Translations under genes and position numbers: made by a program
The notes under the pieces: model-generated
Told to the model about the DNA's origin: nothing
The model's input: only the letters and a program-made list of their open reading frames with translations
Databases searched by the model: none
Source: Flavobacteria bacterium RIFCSPLOWO2_12_FULL_31_7
Lineage (GTDB): Bacteria > Bacteroidota > Bacteroidia > Flavobacteriales > Flavobacteriaceae
DNA: 7,125 nt
Assembly (NCBI GenBank): GCA_001800945.1
Contig: MGWJ01000154.1
Span: forward strand, 1-7,125
Direction of reading: 5' to 3'
Shown here: positions 1 through 4,928 of the stretch, piece after piece
Position numbering within the stretch: the stretch's first letter is position 1
How the letters are laid out: the number at the start of each line of letters is the position of its first letter

Positions 1-1
1 A

Positions 2-187
2 ACAGGAGAAAAAGCGTGTCCGTTTAATAGTTTATATTGGAATTTTTACGATAAAAACGAAGATAAATTAAGCAAAAATCCTCGAATTGGAATGATGTAC
101 AATGTTTGGCACAAAATGAAACCCGATGATAAAGCAGCGCTATTACAACAAGCCGATTATTATCTAAAAAATATCAATGAGTTATGA
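2..187 (+). CDS. Cryptochrome/photolyase family protein, FeS-BCP type (C-terminal end only)
   Basis: Only the last 61 codons are in the window; the gene begins upstream. The visible piece starts TGEKACPFNSLYWNF and continues with NPRIGMMYNVWHKM. The CPFN-x-LYW-x-F pattern followed by NPR-x-GMMY is typical of the C-terminus of bacterial (6-4) photolyase-like proteins (PhrB/CryB, FeS-BCP group). In that family the Cys before PFN is one of four ligands of a [4Fe-4S] cluster; the other three would lie upstream. Family members bind FAD and repair UV photoproducts in DNA using light, so the product is probably a cytosolic DNA repair flavoprotein. The TGA stop is followed at once by an in-frame TAA (188-190). 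The stop overlaps the ATG of the next gene as ATGA, which implies translational coupling to cryptochrome DASH. The family call is inferred from a short tail, so repair specificity cannot be judged. Confidence 0.82.
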   Translation, partial: TGEKACPFNSLYWNFYDKNEDKLSKNPRIGMMYNVWHKMKPDDKAALLQQADYYLKNINEL

Positions 188-1476
188 TAAAAACAGCATT
201 AGTTTGGTTTAAAACCGATTTAAGAATTGAAGATAACGAAACGTTGGTCAGAGCTATTTCACAAAGTCAAGAAATAATCCCTGTCTATTGTTTGGATGAG
301 TCGCATTTTGAAACGACAAACTTTGGATTCAAAAAAACGGGAAGTTTCAGAGCACAATTTTTATTAGAATCGCTTGAAGATTTAGATGCGAATTTAAGAA
401 AATTAGGTTCTGGATTACTTCTTGTAAAAGGGAAACCAGAAATTGAAATTCCAAAAATTGTACAAGAATATAAAATACAAAAAGTGTTTGCGAAACGTGA
501 AGTTGCTTTTGAAGAAAAACGAACTGAAAAATTGGTTCAAGAAGAATTATTCAAGTTGCGATGTGAATTGGAAACCTGTAGTACAAGCACTTTATATCAT
601 GCAGAAGATTTACCTTTTTCAATAAAAAACATTCCGGATGTGTTTACGAATTTCAGAAAGAAAACAGAAAAAGATGCGGAGGTTAGGAAGCCATTTGACA
701 AACCTTTAGCGATTCATTCACACGAAATTCCTGAATTTCGTGTTCCAAAAATTGAAGAATTAGGTTTAAAAAAAACAAAAAAAGACAAGCGTGCCGTACT
801 ACCATTCAAAGGTGGTGAAACAGAAGCTTTAAAACGTTTGCAACATTATTTTTACGAAACAAAATGTTTGTCAAAATACAAAGAAACTCGAAACGGAATG
901 GTAGGTGCGGATTATTCTTCTAAATTTTCTGCTTGGTTAGCCATGGGTTGTATTTCTCCACGATATATTTATTCAGAGGTCAAAAAATATGAAAAAGAAT
1001 TTGGTGCAAATGAATCTACTTATTGGTTAATTTTCGAATTACTTTGGAGAGATTTTTTCCGATTCATGTTCAAAAAACACCAAACCAAATTTTTCTTATA
1101 TTCTGGAATTCAATCAGAGAAAGTCAATTCCAAATCTTTAAATGAAAAATTAGCATCCCAATGGATTAACGGTACAACGCCATCTGATTTCATAAATGCC
1201 AATATGCTCGAATTAAAACTAACAGGATTTATGAGTAATCGAGGCCGACAAAACGTAGCTAGTTATTTTTGTAATGAATTAAATATGGATTGGCGAATAG
1301 GTGCTGCTTATTTTGAAGAACAATTAATTGATTATGATGTATGTAGCAACTGGGGAAACTGGGCCTATTTAGCCGGAGTTGGCAATGACCCAAGAAACCA
1401 AAGATGGTTTAATATCGAAAAACAAGCGAGTGATTACGACAAGAAAAAGATATTTAGAAACCTGTGGTTAAAATAA
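184..1476 (+). CDS. cry: Cryptochrome DASH (photolyase family, FAD-dependent)
   Basis: A complete 430-residue member of the cryptochrome/photolyase superfamily, close to the usual length for bacterial Cry-DASH. The N-terminal Rossmann-like domain begins ALVWFKTDLRIEDNETL, the family's VWFR-DLR-DN signature with Lys in place of the usual Arg. The helical FAD-binding domain contains FELLWRDFFRF (284-294), TGFMSNRGRQNVAS (347-360), DYDVCSNWGNW (383-393) and AGVGNDPRNQRWFN (397-410); the last two are diagnostic of the DASH subfamily. The end, SDYDKKKIFRNLWLK, is also typical. Known Cry-DASH proteins bind FAD and often an MTHF antenna, and repair cyclobutane dimers mainly in single-stranded DNA; a signalling role has also been proposed for some. 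The ATG overlaps the stop of the upstream photolyase gene by 4 bases, so the two are probably one transcription unit with a promoter outside the window. No hairpin terminator is seen after the stop. Confidence 0.96.
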   Translation: MIKTALVWFKTDLRIEDNETLVRAISQSQEIIPVYCLDESHFETTNFGFKKTGSFRAQFLLESLEDLDANLRKLGSGLLLVKGKPEIEIPKIVQEYKIQKVFAKREVAFEEKRTEKLVQEELFKLRCELETCSTSTLYHAEDLPFSIKNIPDVFTNFRKKTEKDAEVRKPFDKPLAIHSHEIPEFRVPKIEELGLKKTKKDKRAVLPFKGGETEALKRLQHYFYETKCLSKYKETRNGMVGADYSSKFSAWLAMGCISPRYIYSEVKKYEKEFGANESTYWLIFELLWRDFFRFMFKKHQTKFFLYSGIQSEKVNSKSLNEKLASQWINGTTPSDFINANMLELKLTGFMSNRGRQNVASYFCNELNMDWRIGAAYFEEQLIDYDVCSNWGNWAYLAGVGNDPRNQRWFNIEKQASDYDKKKIFRNLWLK

Positions 1477-1491
1477 AAAAGCGGGATAAAC

Positions 1492-1521
1492 TTGTAACTT
1501 CGAAAATTAATTGTAAATTTG
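1492..1521 (+). promoter_or_regulatory. Bacteroidota-type promoter for rpsO
   Basis: A TTG (1492-1494), a 19-base spacer and TAAATTTG (1514-1521) match the Bacteroidota primary sigma consensus TTG-N17-19-TAnnTTTG exactly. It lies just after the cry stop and 54 bases before the rpsO ATG, so transcription would start a few bases after 1521 and leave a leader of roughly 50 bases. This is a motif match only; no transcript data were used. Confidence 0.75.
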
Positions 1522-1528
1522 CACCCGT

Positions 1529-1545
1529 ATTGAGATAATCTCAAT
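1529..1545 (+). promoter_or_regulatory. Small perfect hairpin in the rpsO leader
   Basis: ATTGAGA (1529-1535) and TCTCAAT (1539-1545) are perfect reverse complements around a TAA loop. The hairpin would form near the 5' end of the predicted rpsO transcript, about 30 bases before the ATG. It lacks a T tract, so it is not a terminator. It could stabilise the mRNA end or take part in S15 autoregulation, which is known in several phyla with unrelated leader structures; that role is inference. A 7-base AT-rich stem could also occur by chance. Confidence 0.4.
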
Positions 1546-1575
1546 CTACATAATAATCATTTAAATAATATTAGC

Positions 1576-1845
1576 ATGTATTTGACTAAAGAAACAAAAG
1601 CTGAAATCTTCGCTAAACACGGAGGAAAAGCTGAGAACACAGGTTCAGCAGAAGGACAAATTGCGTTATTCACATTCAGAATTTCTCACTTAACTGAGCA
1701 CTTGAAAAAAAATCGTCACGATTATAATACTGAAAGATCATTAGTACTTTTAGTAGGTAAAAGAAGAAGTCTTTTAGATTACTTAAAAAAGAAAGATATC
1801 TTAAGATACCGTGAAATTATTAAAGAATTAGGAATTAGAAAATAA
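1576..1845 (+). CDS. rpsO: 30S ribosomal protein S15
   Basis: A complete 89-residue protein, exactly the usual length for S15. It carries the family hallmarks: an N-terminal helix ending TGSAEGQIALFTFRI (22-36), the HLTEHLKKNRHDY stretch, and the signature region SLVLLVGKRRSLLDYLK with the closing LGIRK. S15 binds the central domain of 16S rRNA early in assembly of the 30S platform and forms a bridge to the 50S subunit. The ATG is preceded by an A/T-rich leader without a Shine-Dalgarno sequence, as is usual for highly expressed Bacteroidota genes. The gene has its own promoter upstream and a strong intrinsic terminator 6 bases after the stop. The next gene is pnp, the same order as in Escherichia coli and many other bacteria. 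Confidence 0.98.
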   Translation: MYLTKETKAEIFAKHGGKAENTGSAEGQIALFTFRISHLTEHLKKNRHDYNTERSLVLLVGKRRSLLDYLKKKDILRYREIIKELGIRK

Positions 1846-1851
1846 TATACT

Positions 1852-1874
1852 AAAGGGGCTTTGTGCCCCTTTTT
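1852..1874 (+). terminator. Intrinsic terminator after rpsO
   Basis: AAAGGGGC (1852-1859) pairs with GCCCCTTT (1865-1872) around a TTTGT loop, and the T tract runs to 1874. The 8-bp stem with five G-C pairs makes this a convincing rho-independent terminator. It separates rpsO from pnp, so pnp must rely on readthrough or on its own promoter in the 110 bases that follow. Confidence 0.88.
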
Positions 1875-1901
1875 GTTTACAAAAAAAGCACAAAAAGTTT
1901 G
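1873..1901 (+). promoter_or_regulatory. Possible weak promoter for pnp
   Basis: TTG (1873-1875), an 18-base spacer and AAAGTTTG (1894-1901) match the Bacteroidota consensus TTG-N17-19-TAnnTTTG except for the first T of the downstream box. It overlaps the T tract of the rpsO terminator. If it is used, the pnp transcript would have a leader of about 80 bases. A second TTTG box at 1971-1974 (TA-N3-TTTG) has wrong internal spacing and would leave almost no leader, so it is less likely. Confidence 0.35.
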
Positions 1902-1911
1902 GTTTTTCATT

Positions 1912-1959
1912 GGGTTAGACACAACTACAACAACTACACAACAACAACACAACTAACCC
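1912..1959 (+). repeat. Inverted repeat flanking a G-free CAA-rich pnp leader
   Basis: GGGTTAG (1912-1918) is the exact reverse complement of CTAACCC (1953-1959). Between them are 34 bases made almost only of A and C (CAA, ACAACAAC and AACTAC units, two T, no G). The G-free stretch continues to 1962. In RNA the arms could close a stem over a long, very open loop, 28 bases before the pnp ATG. In E. coli the pnp leader contains a stem cut by RNase III that underlies PNPase autoregulation; an equivalent role here is inference. A C-rich, G-poor strand is also what a Rho loading site looks like. Confidence 0.5.
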
Positions 1960-1986
1960 TTTGTATAACCTTTGAGAATTAAATTT

Positions 1987-3495
1987 ATGATTCCACAATT
2001 ATTTGTAGAGAAAATCGATTTAGGTGATGGCAGAAGCATCACAATCGAGACAGGTCGTTTAGCCAAACAAGCTGACGGTTCTGTAGTAGTCAGAATGGGC
2101 GACACGATGATACTTGCAACAGCAGTAGCCTCTCGTAACATTAACCCAAGCGTAGATTTTTTACCTTTAACGGTAGATTATCGCGAAAAATTTGCAGCCG
2201 CTGGTCGTTTCCCAGGAGGTTTCTTTAAAAGAGAAGCTCGTCCTAGCGATAGCGAAGTATTAACTATGAGATTAGTTGACCGTGTTTTACGTCCACTTTT
2301 CCCAGATGATTACCATGCAGAAGTTCAAGTTATGATTCAGTTAATGTCTCACGACGAAGAAGTTATGCCAGATGCATTAGCTGGTTTAGCCGCTTCAGCA
2401 GCATTAGCCGTTTCAGACATTCCATTTTACAACTTAATTTCTGAAGTACGTGTAGCGCGTATTGATGGAAAATTCGTTATCAACCCAAGTAGAGAAGAAT
2501 TAGAAAAATCTGACATCGACATGATGATTGGTGCTTCTTTGGATTCTGTTGCGATGGTTGAAGGAGAAATGAAAGAAATTTCAGAAGCAGAAATGGTAGA
2601 AGCTATCAAATTTGCTCACGAAGCTATTAAAGTTCAAATTCAAGCGCAATTGCGTTTACAAGAAGCTTTTGGTAAAAAAGAAATTCGTACTTACGAAGGT
2701 GAGAAAGAAAACGAAGAAATTTACAAAAAAGTAAAAGAAGCTGCTTACGATAAAATTTACAATATCGCAAAAGTTGGTTCAGCTAAACACGAAAGAAGTG
2801 CTGCATTTGCTGAAGTAAAAGAACAAGTAAAAGCTTTATTTACAGAAGAAGAATTAGCTGCTGATGGGGATTTAGTTTCTAAATATTTCTACAAAACAAA
2901 CAAAGAAGCCGTTCGTAATGTAGTATTAGAATTAGGCGTTCGTTTAGACGGTAGAAAAACAACTGACATCAGACCGATTTGGTGTGAAACGGATTATTTA
3001 CCAAGAGTTCACGGTTCATCTTTATTTACACGTGGAGAAACTCAAGCTTTAGCTACAGTAACTTTAGGTACTTCAAGAGAAGCCAATCAAATAGATTCTC
3101 CATCTGAACAAGGTGAAGAAAAATTCTATTTACATTATAACTTCCCTCCTTTCTCAACGGGTGAAGCAAAACCTTTAAGAGGAACTTCAAGAAGAGAAGT
3201 AGGTCACGGAAATTTAGCTCAAAGAGCTTTAAAAAACATGATTCCTGCTGATTGTCCTTATACAATTCGTATCGTATCTGAAGTATTAGAATCTAACGGT
3301 TCTTCATCTATGGCTACCGTTTGTGCTGGAACAATGGCTTTAATGGATGCTGGAGTTCAAATGACAAAACCAGTTTCGGGAATCGCTATGGGACTAATTA
3401 CTGACGGGGAGAAATTCGCCGTATTGTCTGATATTTTAGGTGATGAAGATCATTTAGGAGATATGGACTTTAAAGTAACTGGTACGGCAGACTGA
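1987..3495 (+). CDS. pnp: PNPase N-terminal fragment (502 residues, as the sequence stands)
   Basis: This is what would be translated if the TGA at 3493-3495 is real and terminates. It keeps RNase PH domain 1, the helical linker and most of RNase PH domain 2, including the phosphate-binding serines and Asp486/Asp492. It lacks the last strands and helix of the second RNase PH domain (about 45 residues) and all of KH and S1. Loss of part of the core fold, not only the RNA-binding domains, makes a stable active trimer doubtful; that is inference. It is the same locus as the full-length pseudogene entry. Confidence 0.55.
   Translation: MIPQLFVEKIDLGDGRSITIETGRLAKQADGSVVVRMGDTMILATAVASRNINPSVDFLPLTVDYREKFAAAGRFPGGFFKREARPSDSEVLTMRLVDRVLRPLFPDDYHAEVQVMIQLMSHDEEVMPDALAGLAASAALAVSDIPFYNLISEVRVARIDGKFVINPSREELEKSDIDMMIGASLDSVAMVEGEMKEISEAEMVEAIKFAHEAIKVQIQAQLRLQEAFGKKEIRTYEGEKENEEIYKKVKEAAYDKIYNIAKVGSAKHERSAAFAEVKEQVKALFTEEELAADGDLVSKYFYKTNKEAVRNVVLELGVRLDGRKTTDIRPIWCETDYLPRVHGSSLFTRGETQALATVTLGTSREANQIDSPSEQGEEKFYLHYNFPPFSTGEAKPLRGTSRREVGHGNLAQRALKNMIPADCPYTIRIVSEVLESNGSSSMATVCAGTMALMDAGVQMTKPVSGIAMGLITDGEKFAVLSDILGDEDHLGDMDFKVTGTAD
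3493..3495 (+). other. pnp: Premature in-frame TGA in pnp (expected Gly codon)
   Basis: The codon falls between GTAD and ITACQMD. The family has Gly here, and GGA, one base away, is a very common Gly codon in this gene. It is the only internal in-frame TGA I found in the protein-coding frames of the window; Trp residues use TGG and Gly residues use GGN. This argues against genome-wide UGA reassignment. The ATG at 3511, in the same frame, is the next possible start. Confidence 0.9.
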
Positions 3496-3510
3496 ATTAC
3501 AGCTTGTCAA

Positions 3511-4137
3511 ATGGATATTAAAATTGACGGTTTACGTTATGATATCATGGAACAAGCGTTAGCTCAAGCTCGTGATGGACGTTTACATATTTTAGGAAAA
3601 ATTACAGAAACAATCGCTACTCCAAGAGCTGATGTTAAGAAATATGCTCCAAAAATTATCACAAGAACGATTCCTGGAAACTTTATTGGTGCTTTAATTG
3701 GACCTGGTGGTAAAGTAATTCAAGAATTACAAAAAGCTACTGGAACAACTATCGTTATTAACGAAGTGGACGAGCAAGGAGTTGTTGAAATTTTAGGTAC
3801 AGATCCAGACGGAATTGCTACAGTTTTAGCTAAAATTGATTCCATCATCTTTAAACCAGTAATGGGAGAAACTTACGAAGTGAAAGTAATTAAAATGTTA
3901 GATTTCGGTGCGGTTGTAGAATATACTGCAGCTCCTGGAAACGAAGTTTTATTACACGTATCTGAATTAGCTTGGGAAAGAACTGAAAATGTTACTGATG
4001 TAGTAAACATGGGTGATGTATTTATGGTGAAATATTTAGGTGTTGATCCTAAAACTAGAAAAGAAAAAGTTTCTAGAAAAGCACTTTTACCAAGACCTCC
4101 AAGAGAAGAGAAAAAAGACGACGCTCCAAAAGCATAA
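3511..4137 (+). CDS. pnp: PNPase C-terminal fragment: end of RNase PH 2, KH and S1 domains
   Basis: A 208-residue in-phase continuation of pnp after the TGA. It starts at an internal Met (MDIKIDGLRYDIMEQAL) that is normally in the middle of RNase PH domain 2. It then has a KH domain (ITRTIPGNFIGALIGPGGK) and an S1 domain (from PVMGETYEVKV through LLHVSELAWERTENV), ending in a charged tail. No ribosome-binding signal of its own is seen; re-initiation 15 bases after the stop is possible but unproven. It is listed because an automatic gene caller would report it as a separate protein. The natural reading is that it is the second half of one broken gene. Confidence 0.5.
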   Translation: MDIKIDGLRYDIMEQALAQARDGRLHILGKITETIATPRADVKKYAPKIITRTIPGNFIGALIGPGGKVIQELQKATGTTIVINEVDEQGVVEILGTDPDGIATVLAKIDSIIFKPVMGETYEVKVIKMLDFGAVVEYTAAPGNEVLLHVSELAWERTENVTDVVNMGDVFMVKYLGVDPKTRKEKVSRKALLPRPPREEKKDDAPKA

Positions 4138-4158
4138 TCTTTTAATTTCATAAGATTT

Positions 4159-4193
4159 AAATCCCGAAACTGTTAAAGTTATCGGGATTTTTT
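4159..4193 (+). terminator. Intrinsic terminator after pnp
   Basis: AAATCCCGA (4159-4167) pairs perfectly with TCGGGATTT (4182-4190). Inside, AACT (4168-4171) can pair with AGTT (4177-4180), leaving a GTTAA loop and one bulged A. The T tract covers 4188-4193. It sits 21 bases after the pnp stop and closes the rpsO-pnp region. Confidence 0.88.
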
Positions 4194-4221
4194 GCATTGT
4201 AAGAATTTTTATATAAATTCA
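4192..4221 (+). promoter_or_regulatory. Possible promoter for the exported protein / TonB receptor operon
   Basis: TTG (4192-4194), 19 bases and TAAATTCA (4214-4221) resemble the Bacteroidota promoter, with the last two bases of TAnnTTTG mismatched. It overlaps the pnp terminator T tract and would start transcription some 10 bases before the ATG at 4236. A promoter is expected in this gap because a strong terminator precedes it, but the match is weak. Confidence 0.3.
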
Positions 4222-4235
4222 CAAAAAATTTTACC

Positions 4236-4928
4236 ATGTTAATCAAAAAACTACTTCTACTACCTGTTTTGATTTTCAGTTTAGGCTGTTTCTCGCAAAA
4301 CAAAAACTTCATTAAACAAAACGACAGTATAGTTGGCTATGAAAATTTAGCTTACAATAATGCAATCGTTTACAACAATAAATACGTTAACACTTCACAA
4401 AACACATCACAGTTTTTTGAAAACAAATACAATAACGGTGTGTTACAATACAATAATCAGACATATTATGACGTAAACATAAAATATGATGTTTTTGAAG
4501 ATGTACTGATTTTTAAATCAAATTTACAATTGGTTTTAGAAACTAGTTTAATTACCAAACAAGTAGATTATTTCATTCTTAAAAATAAAAAATTCAAAAA
4601 AATCGAAACCGTTTCAGGTGACAATGTTGTAAGTGCAGGTTATTTTGAAGAAAACGAAATTAACGAGAAAAGTACACTATACATCAAACACAAAAAAACG
4701 ATGAAAGTAGATCCTCGTTCAGATAAATTATCATACATTTTTTACGATTATAAAGTTTACTACATCTTTTACAACAATAAATTAGAGGAAATTTCATCTA
4801 AAAATGATATCATTAAACTATTTCCTACTTTAAAAAAGGAAATCAAACAATTCTACAAAGAAAACAGAACTCAAAAAGATAATAACATTCAAGTATTTTA
4901 CCAAAACTTATTTAAAACTATAATTTAA
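4236..4928 (+). CDS. Exported protein of unknown function paired with a TonB-dependent receptor
   Basis: I cannot assign a function to this 230-residue protein. It begins with a lysine pair and a hydrophobic stretch, MLIKKLLLLPVLIFSLGCFS, a secretion signal. Cys18 in SLGC could be lipidated, but the lipobox is imperfect (Ser at -3, Leu at -2). Cleavage after the FSQ that is common in flavobacterial signal peptides is an alternative. The mature part is rich in Asn, Lys and Tyr and has a YNN motif at 40-42, 46-48, 65-67 and 72-74, with another at 179-181. The segment GVLQYNNQTYYDVNIKYDVF looks beta-rich, and the end (DIIKLFPTLKKEIKQFYKEN, 191-210) looks helical and basic. From memory, this layout recalls uncharacterised Bacteroidota envelope proteins encoded beside TonB-dependent receptors; that is an impression, not a search result. 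Its TAA overlaps the receptor ATG by one base, so the two are probably co-translated and may work together at the outer membrane. Confidence 0.8.
   Translation: MLIKKLLLLPVLIFSLGCFSQNKNFIKQNDSIVGYENLAYNNAIVYNNKYVNTSQNTSQFFENKYNNGVLQYNNQTYYDVNIKYDVFEDVLIFKSNLQLVLETSLITKQVDYFILKNKKFKKIETVSGDNVVSAGYFEENEINEKSTLYIKHKKTMKVDPRSDKLSYIFYDYKVYYIFYNNKLEEISSKNDIIKLFPTLKKEIKQFYKENRTQKDNNIQVFYQNLFKTII

Larger units (their letters stand above)
1987..4137 (+). pseudogene. pnp: Polynucleotide phosphorylase interrupted by an in-frame TGA
   Basis: Read as one frame this is 717 codons including the terminal stop, full length for PNPase (3'-5' exoribonuclease / polynucleotide phosphorylase, a trimer acting in mRNA decay). 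Order: RNase PH domain 1 (about 1-145), helical linker (to about 310), RNase PH domain 2 (about 320-550), KH domain with GPGG at 572-575, S1 domain from about 624, then a charged tail. NGSSSMA near 439-441 (phosphate-binding serines) and GDEDHLGDMDF, with Asp486 and Asp492, give the catalytic site. Codon 503 (3493-3495) is TGA where the family has Gly: GTAD-stop-ITACQMD against the usual GTxDGI-A-QMD. No frameshift is present and both sides are well conserved. GGA to TGA is one base change. The ATG at 1987 was chosen over an in-frame TTG at 1972 because MIPQLFVEKIDLGDGR matches the usual PNPase start. It follows rpsO, the classic arrangement. A sequencing error or a very recent mutation are the likely causes. 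Confidence 0.9.

Noticed and set aside
443..625. Short + strand ORF of 60 codons inside cry
   Set aside because: It lies wholly within the well-conserved Cry-DASH frame, is Lys/Asn-rich as expected for an out-of-frame reading of AT-rich DNA, and has no recognisable motif.
768..783. A8 and A7 homopolymer runs in cry as a phase-variation switch
   Set aside because: Such runs are common in Lys-rich coding sequence of AT-rich genomes; the frame is intact and a repair enzyme is not a typical phase-variable product.
1919..1952. CAA-rich stretch as a CRISPR or iteron array
   Set aside because: The units are too short and irregular, there are no spacers, and no replication or cas genes are nearby.
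1972..1974. TTG as the pnp start, adding five residues
   Set aside because: The ATG at 1987 gives the normal PNPase N-terminus; the extra MRIKF has no counterpart in the family pattern I know.
1953..2141. Minus-strand ORF of 62 codons over the pnp start
   Set aside because: Antisense shadow of the conserved PNPase N-terminus; no family resemblance or start signal.
2427..2609. Minus-strand ORF of 60 codons inside pnp
   Set aside because: Ser/Ile-rich shadow of the PNPase frame without protein-like features.
3053..3265. Minus-strand ORF of 70 codons inside pnp
   Set aside because: Leu-rich antisense reading of the conserved RNase PH 2 region; a shadow.
3493..3495. TGA in pnp read as selenocysteine
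   Set aside because: The family has Gly at this position, not Cys, and I see no convincing selenocysteine-insertion hairpin right after the codon.
3873..4151. Minus-strand ORF of 92 codons over the pnp S1 domain
   Set aside because: Longest of the shadows, but antisense to a clear S1 domain and without a sensible context.
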